Origin: Gemmatimonadota bacterium
Lineage (GTDB): Bacteria > Gemmatimonadota > Gemmatimonadetes > Gemmatimonadales > Gemmatimonadaceae
NCBI GenBank assembly: GCA_014192065.1
Contig: BJHH01000002.1
Location: 434,001 to 498,000, forward strand
Reading direction: 5' to 3'
DNA length: 64,000 nucleotides
How positions within the stretch are numbered: position 1 is the stretch's first letter; every line of letters starts with the position of its first letter. Positions 32,945-42,197 of this stretch are shown in pieces. The translations under genes were made by a program, and so were the position numbers. The notes beneath the pieces were generated by a model, which ran no database searches, was not told the DNA's origin, and saw only the letters and a list, made by a program, of their open reading frames with translations.

Positions 32945-34300
32945 CTAGTACTTCGCCAGGTACTGCTCGAGCTCCCACGCCGACACCTGGCTGATGTACT
33001 CGCGCCATTCCTGCCGCTTGGCCTCGAGGAAGTGCTTCGTGATGTGCGGCCCGAGCGCGGCCTGCACCACTTCGTCCTTCTCGAGTTCGTCGCACGCCTC
33101 GTTCAGGTCGTGCGGCAGGTCGTCAATCTTGAGTCGCCGTTTTTCGCGGAAGCTCATTTCCCAGATGTTTTCGTTGACCGGCTCGCGCGAACTCGCCTGG
33201 GTCTCGACACCGTCCAGTCCTGCGGCCAGCATCACCGCGAGCGCCAGGTACGGATTCGCGCTCGGATCTGGCGACCGTAACTCCACGCGCGTCCCTGTTC
33301 CACGCCGCGCCGGCACGCGAATGAGCGGCGACCGGTTCCGCATCGACCACGCCACGTTCACCGGCGCCTCATAGCCAGGCACGAGACGCTTGTACGAGTT
33401 GACCAGCGGATTGGTGATCGCGCACATCCCACGCGCGTGCTGCAGCAGGCCACCCATGTACTGGTGGGCGGTCGCCGACATTTCGTACTCGCCCTTCGCG
33501 TCATAAAACGCGTTCTTGCCGCCAGAGAAAAGCGACTGGTGCGTGTGCATCCCGCTGCCGTTCTGTCCAAAGATCGGCTTCGGCATGAATGAGGCGTGCA
33601 TACCGTACTGCTTGGCGACCTGCCGAACCACGAACCGGAACGTCGCAAGGTTGTCCGCCGTCGTGAGCGCGTCGGCGTAACGAAAATCGATTTCATGCTG
33701 CCCGTGTGCCACTTCGTGATGCGCGGCCTCGATTTCGAACCCCATCTGCTCAAGCACGTCCACGATCGTCCGACGAGCATCTTCACCCATGTCGACGGGC
33801 GTCAGGTCGAAGTAGGCGCCCACGTCGTGCGTGGTCGTCGTCGGGGCGCCGTCCGGACCGAGCTTGAACATGAAGAACTCGGCTTCCATCCCGGCGTTCA
33901 TCGTGAAGCCAAGCTTCGCAGCGCGCGCCACCTGGCGTTTGAGCGCGCCTCGCGGGTCGCCGTCGAACGGCTGCCCTTCCGGCGTCGTGATGTCGCAGAT
34001 GAGCCGTGCAACCCGACTTTCCGTGCTACCGCCCGGAAAGATCTTGAAGGTCGTGAGATCGGGACTGAGCAGCATGTCCGATTCTTCGATCCGGACGAAC
34101 CCCTCGATCGACGACCCATCGAACATGATGTCGCCTGCCAGCGCCTTGCCGAACTGCGATGCGGGAACCTCGACGTTCTTGTTCACGCCGAGGATGTCGG
34201 TGAACATCAATCGCAGGAAACGCACCTGATGCGCTTCCGCGAGGTCGAGGATGTCCTGCTTCGTTGCACCGGAAAGATCGGCGAGAAGCGATCGGGTCAT
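32945..34300 (-). CDS. glnA: Glutamine synthetase type I (GSI-alpha-like)
   Basis: 451 residues from the ATG at 34300 (MTRSLLADLSGATKQDIL), with AGGAG about 13 bases upstream. GSI motifs: FDGSSIEGF, NAGMEAEFFMFK, HHEVAHGQHEIDFRY, QNGSGMHTHQSLF, YKRLVPGYEAPVNVAWS and RNRSPLIRVPA. The region where the adenylylated Tyr of GSI-beta lies reads RRLKIDDLPHDLNEA with no Tyr, so control is probably by feedback or protein interaction and not by GlnE. It is convergent with glnN and divergent from the zinc-ribbon gene at 34400. Confidence 0.95.
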   Translation of the reverse strand: MTRSLLADLSGATKQDILDLAEAHQVRFLRLMFTDILGVNKNVEVPASQFGKALAGDIMFDGSSIEGFVRIEESDMLLSPDLTTFKIFPGGSTESRVARLICDITTPEGQPFDGDPRGALKRQVARAAKLGFTMNAGMEAEFFMFKLGPDGAPTTTTHDVGAYFDLTPVDMGEDARRTIVDVLEQMGFEIEAAHHEVAHGQHEIDFRYADALTTADNLATFRFVVRQVAKQYGMHASFMPKPIFGQNGSGMHTHQSLFSGGKNAFYDAKGEYEMSATAHQYMGGLLQHARGMCAITNPLVNSYKRLVPGYEAPVNVAWSMRNRSPLIRVPARRGTGTRVELRSPDPSANPYLALAVMLAAGLDGVETQASSREPVNENIWEMSFREKRRLKIDDLPHDLNEACDELEKDEVVQAALGPHITKHFLEAKRQEWREYISQVSAWELEQYLAKY

Positions 34301-34399
34301 GCCGGCCACGGTTCTCCTGGGCTGTGCGCGCTGGTCCAAGGGTGAAATATCGGACTCCGCGCACCCCCACGCCAAATGCGCTGATGATACGTTTCTCTC

Positions 34400-35200
34400 G
34401 TGACGAAAACCTCATCCGAAACACGCTGCCCTCGCTGCAGCGAACCGGCCTCTGGCCCGTTCTGCGCCGGTTGTGGCGCCGCCCTTTCTACGCAACCCTG
34501 CGCCACCTGCGGAAAGCCAATGACCGCCGGTGGGCGTTTTTGCCACCAGTGCGGCGCCCCCGCATCCGGCGCCGCTGCGTCTGAGGTGCAGGTCCCTTCA
34601 CGGAGTAAGATTCCGCAGGCATGGACCATGGCCGCTGGTGTCGTGATCGTCCTGATCGCGTTCGTTGCCGGTCAGCAGCTCGCCAACGCTCCGCCGGATG
34701 TCGATCCTGCCGCCGAAGCGACGCCAATGGCGCCCTTTGCAGGCACCGCTGGGCGCGCGGCGACCGACATCACCAACATGTCGCCCGAGGAAGCCGCCAG
34801 TCGGTTATTCGACCGCGTGATGCGGTACGCGAACGAAGGAAAAGCCGACAGCGCCAATATGTTCGCCCCAATGGCCATCCTTGCGTACGAGCGCATCGGT
34901 CCACTTGACGCACATGCCCGTTACGACATCGGCACCGTCTCCGTAGTGGTCGGTGACGCTGCTGCCAGCGGCGCACAAGCCGACACCATTCTCAAGGCGC
35001 AACCGAATCACCTGCTCGGCCTCATCCTCGCCGCCAAGGCGGCGGACCTTCGCAAGGATGCGTCTGGCGCCGCGAAGTTCCGCGCCCGCTTCGGCACAGC
35101 CGCCGCCGCAGAGCGCGCGAAAGGCCTCAAAGAGTACGTGGACCACCAGGACGAGATCAAAACCGCACTCGGCAAACCCAGATCCACAACCAAGCCGTAG
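34400..35200 (+). CDS. Double zinc-ribbon, single-pass membrane protein with repeat-type C-terminal domain
   Basis: 266 residues from a GTG. The first 60 residues hold two zinc ribbons (CPRC, CAGC, then CATC, CHQC), followed by a transmembrane helix near residues 75-92 (WTMAAGVVIVLIAFVAGQQL). Residues 120-250 are helical and TPR-like (EEAASRLFDRVMRYANEGK; ILKAQPNHLLGLILAAKAA). With the ribbons at the N-terminus and a membrane anchor, the ribbons should be cytoplasmic and the repeats periplasmic. Function unknown; many such proteins are assembly or regulatory factors. Divergent from glnA with a 99-base gap. Confidence 0.8.
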   Translation: MTKTSSETRCPRCSEPASGPFCAGCGAALSTQPCATCGKPMTAGGRFCHQCGAPASGAAASEVQVPSRSKIPQAWTMAAGVVIVLIAFVAGQQLANAPPDVDPAAEATPMAPFAGTAGRAATDITNMSPEEAASRLFDRVMRYANEGKADSANMFAPMAILAYERIGPLDAHARYDIGTVSVVVGDAAASGAQADTILKAQPNHLLGLILAAKAADLRKDASGAAKFRARFGTAAAAERAKGLKEYVDHQDEIKTALGKPRSTTKP

Positions 35201-35241
35201 CCCTACTGCTGGCCACACCATAAACAGGTCAGAATACCCCC

Positions 35242-36072
35242 GTGAAGATTCACGTCGCCCATAGTCCCGATTCCGATGACGCATTCATGTTTTACGCGTT
35301 GGCCGAAGGCTTGATCGACACCGAAGGCCTTGAGTACATCCACCAGTTGCAGGACATCGAAACGCTCAATCACCGCGCGCTGCGCGGAGAACTCGAGGTG
35401 AGCGCGGTATCAATCCACGCCTTTGCATTTCTGACCGATCGGTACGCGCTGCTCTCGAGCGGTGCCTCCATGGGTGATCGCTACGGACCTCGCCTCGTGG
35501 CGCGGACGCCCCTCGGTCGCGGCGACGTCAAGGGAAAGCGCATCGCCATTCCTGGCTTACTCACCAGCGCCTACCTCGCGCTCCGGCTCTACGAGCCTGA
35601 ATTCGAAGCGGTCGTGACACCGTTCGACCAGGTAGAGGCCGCCGTGCTTGACGGTCGCGCTGACCTCGCGCTCATCATCCACGAAGGTCAGCTGACGTAT
35701 ACCGACAACGGACTGCACCTCGTTGCGGACATGGGAGAGTGGTGGTTTGCTGAAACCGGCCTACCGCTTCCGCTCGGTGGCAATGTCGTCAGGAAGGACC
35801 TCGGACCTGAGATAACTTCAAAGATTTCGCGACATCTTAAAGCCAGTATAGCGCATGCATTAAGCCATCGCACCAGTGCACTGGACCATGCGATGAAGTA
35901 CGCCAGGGGCCTGGAACGAGCCAAAGCCGACGAATTTGTCGGCATGTACGTGAACGACTGGACCCTCGAATACGGCGAGGCCGGACGTCGCTCGGTCGCG
36001 CTCTTTCTTGAGCGCGGAGCAGCCGCCGGCCTGATTCCGCACCGCGTAATTCCAGAATTCGTGAAGCCATAA
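35242..36072 (+). CDS. mqnD: MqnD-like 1,4-dihydroxy-6-naphthoate synthase (futalosine menaquinone pathway)
   Basis: 276 residues from a GTG. It has the MqnA/MqnD periplasmic-binding-protein-like fold: KIHVAHSPDSDDAFMFYALA at the N-terminus, SAVSIHAFAFLTDRYALLSS, GKRIAIPGLLTSAYLALRLY, and ADLALIIHEGQLTYTDNGL. The length and the absence of a signal peptide fit the cytoplasmic enzyme, which converts cyclic dehypoxanthine futalosine to 1,4-dihydroxy-6-naphthoate. No other mqn gene is in the window, so the pathway is inferred; the related MqnA dehydratase is the alternative. It follows the zinc-ribbon gene by 41 bases. Confidence 0.8.
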   Translation: MKIHVAHSPDSDDAFMFYALAEGLIDTEGLEYIHQLQDIETLNHRALRGELEVSAVSIHAFAFLTDRYALLSSGASMGDRYGPRLVARTPLGRGDVKGKRIAIPGLLTSAYLALRLYEPEFEAVVTPFDQVEAAVLDGRADLALIIHEGQLTYTDNGLHLVADMGEWWFAETGLPLPLGGNVVRKDLGPEITSKISRHLKASIAHALSHRTSALDHAMKYARGLERAKADEFVGMYVNDWTLEYGEAGRRSVALFLERGAAAGLIPHRVIPEFVKP

Positions 36073-36093
36073 AGCGCGGCAGCGCGTGCTCCT

Positions 36094-36120
36094 GCCCTGC
36101 ATGTCAGTCCAACGCAGGGC
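36094..36120 (+). terminator. Hairpin between mqnD and the efflux operon
   Basis: GCCCTGC (36094-36100) and GCAGGGC (36114-36120) form a 7-base stem with a 13-base loop, 21 bases past the mqnD stop. There is no T-run, so termination is uncertain. Confidence 0.4.
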
Positions 36121-36142
36121 GCTCCACCTACGTTAAACGTCG

Positions 36143-37603
36143 ATGAACTTACGCGCGCTTTTCCTGGCCGCCGGAGCCGCGGTGCTTCTGGCCCAACCCG
36201 CTGTCGCTCAACGTGCTACGGCACGCGCGGACACGCTCCGCCTCTCCATCGGAGAGGCCGTCACGCACGCGATCACGGATTCGGACGAGTCGCGCCTCAG
36301 CCGGCTTACGCTGCAAGTAACCGACGCGCAGTTTGGCGCCGCGCGCGCGAACTCGGTCCCGCAGCTCCGGTTCCAGGGCACCAACGCACAAAGCCTCAAG
36401 AACGCCCGCGGCGACATCGTGGGCTCTGCGTTCCAGCAAAGCTACACCTTCCAAGGCACGTTCATTGCAACCCAAACGCTCTTTCAAGGCGGCCGCATCA
36501 TCTCGGCCGCACGCGCCGCCACCAAGCTGCGCGACGCGTCCGAATTTGACGCCGGCGAAACGCGCGCCCGACTCGCCGTAGACATGCAACGGTCGTACCT
36601 GAACGCGACATTTTTCGCCCGGATCGCCGAGCTGCAGGAGCGCAACCTCGCCCTGTCGACCGAACGCCTCCAGCAGGTGGAGCAACTGGAGGCCGCGGGG
36701 AGGGCATCGCGCTTTGATGTGCTCCACGCTCGCGTGCAAAGAGCGAACATCGAGCCGCTCGTATTTCAGTCGCGCAACGACCGCGACAACGCCCTGCTTG
36801 ACCTCAAGCGCCTACTCGACTTGCCCATGGACCGTCCCGTCGCCCTGACCACCGTCCTCGACACCGGCACCATCCGCGCGATCGTGAACGCCTCCGTCGC
36901 CGACGCCGCGCCAGAACCGGTGCGCGGCACCGTGCGCTCGGCGGAGTTGGCCCTGATGGCCCGCACCGATGCCGTTCGTGTTGCCCGCGGATCGTTGATG
37001 CCCACGGTGAACATGAACTTCAACTACGGCTACCTGGCGCTTCCAACGAAGAACGGGTTTCCCAACCGGTTGGGTGCCACGGCAGGAGAGTTCTGCTCGC
37101 CGCCGTCCACGACCCGCCTCTGCCAGAACAGCGGATTCTTTGCGGACCGCAGTTTCGGCTTCACCGTGAACTGGGCGCTCTTCGACGGATTCCTGACCAA
37201 GTCCAACATCGAAATCGCTTCGGCGCAGCGCTCAATCGCCGAGACAAATCTTCACCAGCAGCGCGAAGCGGCATCGCTCGATATCGCCCGCGCGCGGGCC
37301 GAGTTCGACCGCGCCCGCGCCTCCTGGAATGCCCGCGGCCAAACGTCAGCTGAAGCCGAGGAGTCATTCCAGCTGGCCGCTCTTCGTTTCAAGAGCGGCC
37401 TGAGCACACAACTCGAGGTCACCGACTCGCAGTTCGCGATGCTCACCGCCCAGTCCAACGAAATCCGTGCCCTGTTCGATGTCTATCTCGCGACGGCTGA
37501 GCTCGCGCGCGTACGCGGTCGGGCCATCCCGCTTCCGACCGGAGCGACAATCCCGGTTAGCTCATCTTCTGGACTTTCCTCTCGTGCCTCGAATACTCCG
37601 TAA
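36143..37603 (+). CDS. TolC family outer-membrane efflux protein
   Basis: 486 residues with a signal peptide (MNLRALFLAAGAAVLLAQPA, then VAQ). Two OEP repeats with coiled-coil helices are seen at about residues 30-240 and 260-470; typical stretches are TLRLSIGEAVTHAI, LAVDMQRSYLNATFFARIAE, GRASRFDVLHARVQ and ALRFKSGLSTQLEVTDSQ. It would form the outer-membrane channel of the RND pump encoded next door. The stop overlaps the downstream adaptor start by 20 bases. Confidence 0.93.
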   Translation: MNLRALFLAAGAAVLLAQPAVAQRATARADTLRLSIGEAVTHAITDSDESRLSRLTLQVTDAQFGAARANSVPQLRFQGTNAQSLKNARGDIVGSAFQQSYTFQGTFIATQTLFQGGRIISAARAATKLRDASEFDAGETRARLAVDMQRSYLNATFFARIAELQERNLALSTERLQQVEQLEAAGRASRFDVLHARVQRANIEPLVFQSRNDRDNALLDLKRLLDLPMDRPVALTTVLDTGTIRAIVNASVADAAPEPVRGTVRSAELALMARTDAVRVARGSLMPTVNMNFNYGYLALPTKNGFPNRLGATAGEFCSPPSTTRLCQNSGFFADRSFGFTVNWALFDGFLTKSNIEIASAQRSIAETNLHQQREAASLDIARARAEFDRARASWNARGQTSAEAEESFQLAALRFKSGLSTQLEVTDSQFAMLTAQSNEIRALFDVYLATAELARVRGRAIPLPTGATIPVSSSSGLSSRASNTP

Positions 37604-38918
37604 CACCGCCCTCATCTCCGCGGCCTGCTGTGCGCTCGCGGCTTCCGCCGCCGCCCAGGACTCGGCGCGCGGTCGGGGGCGTGGGCGAAAGGTTGCAGAT
37701 TCCGCATCCGCTCCGACCCAGGGCGCCGTACCAGAAACAAAGGCAGGCGCCGCCCCGCAGGACCCATCGCAGCGCGGCGGTGGCCGTAGTGGGGCGCGCG
37801 GCAGTGGTCGTAGTGGCGGGCGTGGTGGCGACGCCGCGGCCGGTGCCGCGCAGGGTGGGCGCGGCGGCCCGCGAACCGCGTCAATCGTGCTTGGACCCAC
37901 GGACACCTACAAGGTCGGCAAGGGAGCGGTCGAGGCGACCCTCGCCATCTCTGGGGATCTCCGCGCATTCGAGAGTGCGAATATCCGCACACGCATTGAT
38001 GGCGTGATCGAAAAGGTGTTCGTGCGCGAGGGGCAACCGGTTGCCGCCGGCACCGTGCTGGCCAAATACGAATCCAGCGAGCAGGACGCCTCGCTCCGTT
38101 CCGCCGAGGCCGATGTCGCCGCTACGAAGAGCGACGCCGAAACAGCGCAATGGAACGCCGAACAATCGAAGGGACTGTTCAAGGTCGGCGCCATTGCCGA
38201 ACGCGACCTGCGCTTGACCGAACAGGCGGCCGTGGCGGCCAAGGCGCGCCTCGCGGCCGCTGAGGCCCGTCAGCGCACGGCCACAAACACCGTGCGCGAC
38301 ACGAAAGTCGTCGCGCCATTCATTGGCACCATCGAGAAGCGACTCGTCCAGGACGGCGAGAACACATCGCGTGGCACGCAGTTGTTCACGATGGTGCGCA
38401 CGACGATCCTCGAACTCACCGGCTCGCTACCGGCACGCAGCGCCGACGACGTGAAGCCTGGCCAGGTGGTCCGGTTCACCGCCGACGGCCGTGCTTTCAC
38501 GGGCCGAGTATCGCGTGTCAGCCCAACGATCGACCCCGCCACACGGTCCGTGGCCGTATACGTCACGGTCCCGAACCCTCGGGGGGTGCTCAAGGGCAAT
38601 ACCTTCGCGACGGGTCAGGTCGTGACAACGGCCATCTCCGATGCGCTCGTTGTGCCAGCGACTGCCATTCGCGCCAACGTGGACGGTACGCGCAGCTTCG
38701 TCTACAAAATCCAGGGCGGCGAACTGGTCATGGCATTCGTGCGCACAGGGATCAGCGACGAATCCCGTGGCATGGTCCAGATCGTTGAAGGTCTACAGGA
38801 ACAGGATCAGGTCGTCGTCGGCAGCCCGGGCACGCTCGGCCCAACCATGAAGGTGACGATCATCGGCAATGAAGGGGGTCGCGGCGGTGGCCGTCGCGGC
38901 CAGAAGTCCACGCCCTGA
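37584..38918 (+). CDS. RND efflux periplasmic adaptor (membrane fusion) protein
   Basis: 444 residues from a GTG at 37584, chosen because it opens the signal peptide (VPRILRNTALISAACCALAA). Residues 25-115 are an unusually long Arg/Gly/Ala-rich linker (GRGRGRK; RGGGRSGARGSGRSGGRGG). The adaptor core follows: lipoyl-like half (NIRTRIDGVIEKVFVREGQP), alpha-hairpin (EADVAATKSDAETAQWNAEQ), second lipoyl half (VVAPFIGTIEKRLVQDGE) and beta-barrel/membrane-proximal domains. The C-terminus is again Gly/Arg-rich. It bridges the TolC and RND proteins. No lipobox is clear. Confidence 0.92.
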   Translation: MPRILRNTALISAACCALAASAAAQDSARGRGRGRKVADSASAPTQGAVPETKAGAAPQDPSQRGGGRSGARGSGRSGGRGGDAAAGAAQGGRGGPRTASIVLGPTDTYKVGKGAVEATLAISGDLRAFESANIRTRIDGVIEKVFVREGQPVAAGTVLAKYESSEQDASLRSAEADVAATKSDAETAQWNAEQSKGLFKVGAIAERDLRLTEQAAVAAKARLAAAEARQRTATNTVRDTKVVAPFIGTIEKRLVQDGENTSRGTQLFTMVRTTILELTGSLPARSADDVKPGQVVRFTADGRAFTGRVSRVSPTIDPATRSVAVYVTVPNPRGVLKGNTFATGQVVTTAISDALVVPATAIRANVDGTRSFVYKIQGGELVMAFVRTGISDESRGMVQIVEGLQEQDQVVVGSPGTLGPTMKVTIIGNEGGRGGGRRGQKSTP

Positions 38919-38945
38919 ACGGCGCGCCCCCAGCAGACGGTTCCC

Positions 38946-41900
38946 ATGTTTCTCTCTGACGTATCCATCAAGCGCCCCGTCTTCGCCACCATGATGATGG
39001 TGGCGCTCGTCGTGTTTGGCATAGTCGGTTTCTCGCGACTGGCAGTCGACGAGTACCCCGACGTGAGCTATCCCGTCATCAGCGTCAGCGTGAGCTACCC
39101 CGGCGCCTCGCCCGAGGTGATGGAGCGCGAAGTCACGCGCCCGATCGAACAGGCGCTCAACACCGTCGACGGCCTCAATGAGATCACGTCGACGTCGTCC
39201 GAGGGATCGTCGAGCGTTCGCCTGAACTTCAACCTCGGCGTCGATCCGGTCCGGATGCAGCCGGAAATTTCAACGAAAGTCTCGCGCATCCGCCGTCAGC
39301 TCCCACGCGACGTCCTCGAGCCGACGATCATGCGGTTCGACCCGAATGATTCGCCGGTGATGACGATCGCACTCCAGAGCAAGACGCGGACGCTCCGTGA
39401 AGTCAGCGATCTCGCCGACCAGGTCATCCGCCTTCGCGTAGAAAGCGTTCCCGGCGTGGGCGGCGTGACCGTCAACGGCGCCGCATCGCGCCAGATCCGC
39501 GTCGAGCTCGACCCGGTCAATATGCGGGCCTATGGCGTCTCGCCTGACGTCGTGATCGCCGCGCTGAACCGAGAGAACCAAGAGGTACCGGCCGGGCGCA
39601 TCGTGAAAGGAGACGGCGAGCGACTCGTCCGCATCACCGGTCGTGTCACCGACCCGGCCGCCTTCGCCGACGTCGTCGTTCAGGTGCGGGCTGGCACACC
39701 GGTGCGCGTGCGCGACATCGGTCGCGTCGTGGACACCGTGGCGGAAAAACGCTCCGCGTCCCTGCTCAACAACGTGCCAACCGTGTCCATCGAGGTCCTC
39801 AAGATCTCGGGCTCGAACACGGTGGACGTCGTCGAGCGCGTCAGCGCGGTCATCCGAGAGGTCGAGCGCACGCTGCCGTCTGACCTGTCGCTGACCGTGG
39901 TGCGCGACAACGCCAAGCACATCCGCGAGGCCCTCGCCGACGTCGAGTTGACGATCCTCCTCGGCGCGGTGCTGACGATTGCGATCATCTATCTCTTCCT
40001 GAATTCGTGGCGTTCCACGGTGATCACCGGCCTCACGCTGCCGGTCAGCATCATCTCATCGTTCTTCATCATGTGGGTGTTCAACTTCACGCTGAACACG
40101 ATGACCCTCATGGCGCTGTCGCTCGCCATCGGGCTCCTCATCGACGACGCGATCGTGGTGCGCGAGAACATCGTCCGACATTTGGGAATGGGTAAAGACC
40201 ACCATCGCGCCGCCAAAGACGGTACCGATGAAATCGGCCTGGCGGTACTGTCGACGTCGCTTGCCGTGGTGGCGGTCTTCATTCCGGTCGCCTTTATGGG
40301 CGGCACAATTGGCATGATGTTCTTCCAGTTCGGCGTGACCGTCGCGTTCGCCGTGCTGGTATCGCTCTTCGTATCGTTCACGCTCGACCCGATGCTGTCG
40401 AGTATTTGGCACGATCCGGACGCCGGCCAGCACGGAGAAGAAGCGCGCCGGAACGCCGGGCCGATTCGCCGCATCGCGTTGGCCTTTGACGAACGCTTCG
40501 AGAATGTGGCCAGCCGGTACCCCGGCTGGCTGCGCTGGTCACTCGCCCATCGGCCCTGGATCGTCGCCGGTGCCGCCGTGTCCATCGCGACAGCGTTCGT
40601 GTTGCTTCGTTTCGTCGGCTTTACCTGGATGCCCGACTACGACGCCGGCGAGTTCTCCGTGAATGTCCGCACCGTTCCCGGGGCCAGCCTGAACTACGCC
40701 CTCGCCCGCACGGAACTCGTCGATAAGTTCGTCCAGAAAATTCCGGAAGTGGCGTTCACACAGCTCTCGGTCGGCGGCGGCGGCATGGGTGGACGCGGCG
40801 GTGGCGGGAGTGTGTACGTGCGCCTCAAACCAAAGGCCGAACGGACCCGCAGCCAGTTCGACATCCAGTCCGAACTCCGATCCCAACTCGGACAGTTCCC
40901 GGGCGTCCGGGCGAGTATCGGCGGCACGATGTCTATGTTCGGCGGGCGTGGCGCGCCGATTCAGATCAACGTACAGGGCCCTGAGCCGGCACGATTGAAG
41001 CTCATCGCCGCGCAGGTGCTCGACGCCATACGGACAACCGAGGGGATGGCCGAGCCGACCTCGTCGGACGATGGCGACATCCCACAGCTCGATATCCGCG
41101 TCGACCGCCAGCAGGCTTGGGCGGCAGGGCTCGGGATCGGCACGATCGCCAGCACACTCCAGCCACTCTTCACCGGTGGCCGCGCCACGACATGGCAGGA
41201 CCCGCAGGGCTATTCACATGACGTGGTGGTGATCTACCCCGATTCGCTTCGCGAAACGGCCGGTGACGTATCCGATATCCCCATCGCAGGCTCGGGGATC
41301 GATGCGCGCACCGGACGTAATGCCAGCATTCCGCTTGGTCAGGTCGCCGAATTTCGGCCTGGCGTCGGGCCACAAACCATTCAGCGACTGCAGCTCGAAC
41401 GCCAGATCCAGATCAACGCCCAGGTGTTGCCAGGAGCAGCCGTCGGCGATGTCGCCAAGCGCGCGCAGGCTGCGATCGATGCGCTGTCGCTGCCGGCCGG
41501 CTATCGCACCAAGTTTGGCGGCGACGTCAAGAACCTCAACGAGACGAAAGGGTACGTTTTGCAGGCCCTCGCCCTCGCCGTCGTCTTCATCTACCTGATC
41601 CTTGCGTCGCTCTTCGGCTCGTTCATCCAGCCGTTGTCCATCATGTTGTCGCTGCCCCTCAGTTTCCTCGGCGTCGTTCTGGCCCTGCTCCTGACCGGTG
41701 GCACGCTCAACATCATGAGCATGATCGGCATTATTATGCTCATGGGACTCGTCACGAAAAACGGCATCCTGCTCATCGATTTTGTGAACCAACGGCGCAA
41801 CGAAGGCGAGTCGCGCGTGGATGCGATTCTGCAGGCCGGCCGCATTCGGCTCAGGCCGATCATCATGACCACGATGTCCATGATCTTCGGCATGCTCCCG

Positions 41901-42128
41901 TTGGCCTTCGCACTGGGCGAGGGCGCCGAACAGCGGGCCCCGATGGCCCGAGCCGTGATCGGCGGACTGATTACATCGACGCTCCTGACGCTGTTCGTCG
42001 TGCCGATCGTGTACACCTTGCTCGACGACCTGACAGGCTGGCTTGGGGTCAGGTGGAAGGCACGATCACCCCACCGACGGAGCCCGGTTCCTGCTCTAAC
42101 GGATGCCGATATTCGGACGACCGCTTGA
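38946..42128 (+). CDS. RND family multidrug/solute efflux transporter (HAE-1, AcrB-like)
   Basis: 1060 residues, the usual length of HAE-1 permeases. The first helix reads SIKRPVFATMMMVALVVFGI, and the proton-relay Asp pair lies in AIGLLIDDAIVVRENIVRH (TM4). Other marks are GASPEVMEREVTRPIEQAL, EYPDVSYPVISVSVSYPGA and the second half GSFIQPLSIMLSLPLSFLG. A Gly-rich insert (GGGGMGGRGGGGS) lies in the second porter loop. It uses the proton gradient to export hydrophobic compounds through the TolC channel. It is the last of three genes; spacing to the adaptor is 27 bases. Confidence 0.95.
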   Translation: MFLSDVSIKRPVFATMMMVALVVFGIVGFSRLAVDEYPDVSYPVISVSVSYPGASPEVMEREVTRPIEQALNTVDGLNEITSTSSEGSSSVRLNFNLGVDPVRMQPEISTKVSRIRRQLPRDVLEPTIMRFDPNDSPVMTIALQSKTRTLREVSDLADQVIRLRVESVPGVGGVTVNGAASRQIRVELDPVNMRAYGVSPDVVIAALNRENQEVPAGRIVKGDGERLVRITGRVTDPAAFADVVVQVRAGTPVRVRDIGRVVDTVAEKRSASLLNNVPTVSIEVLKISGSNTVDVVERVSAVIREVERTLPSDLSLTVVRDNAKHIREALADVELTILLGAVLTIAIIYLFLNSWRSTVITGLTLPVSIISSFFIMWVFNFTLNTMTLMALSLAIGLLIDDAIVVRENIVRHLGMGKDHHRAAKDGTDEIGLAVLSTSLAVVAVFIPVAFMGGTIGMMFFQFGVTVAFAVLVSLFVSFTLDPMLSSIWHDPDAGQHGEEARRNAGPIRRIALAFDERFENVASRYPGWLRWSLAHRPWIVAGAAVSIATAFVLLRFVGFTWMPDYDAGEFSVNVRTVPGASLNYALARTELVDKFVQKIPEVAFTQLSVGGGGMGGRGGGGSVYVRLKPKAERTRSQFDIQSELRSQLGQFPGVRASIGGTMSMFGGRGAPIQINVQGPEPARLKLIAAQVLDAIRTTEGMAEPTSSDDGDIPQLDIRVDRQQAWAAGLGIGTIASTLQPLFTGGRATTWQDPQGYSHDVVVIYPDSLRETAGDVSDIPIAGSGIDARTGRNASIPLGQVAEFRPGVGPQTIQRLQLERQIQINAQVLPGAAVGDVAKRAQAAIDALSLPAGYRTKFGGDVKNLNETKGYVLQALALAVVFIYLILASLFGSFIQPLSIMLSLPLSFLGVVLALLLTGGTLNIMSMIGIIMLMGLVTKNGILLIDFVNQRRNEGESRVDAILQAGRIRLRPIIMTTMSMIFGMLPLAFALGEGAEQRAPMARAVIGGLITSTLLTLFVVPIVYTLLDDLTGWLGVRWKARSPHRRSPVPALTDADIRTTA

Positions 42129-42197
42129 CGCCAGTGCTCGACCATAGTATTCAGCGGTAAGCACGAACGTGCACTACAGAATTAAATGGAGGGTTTC

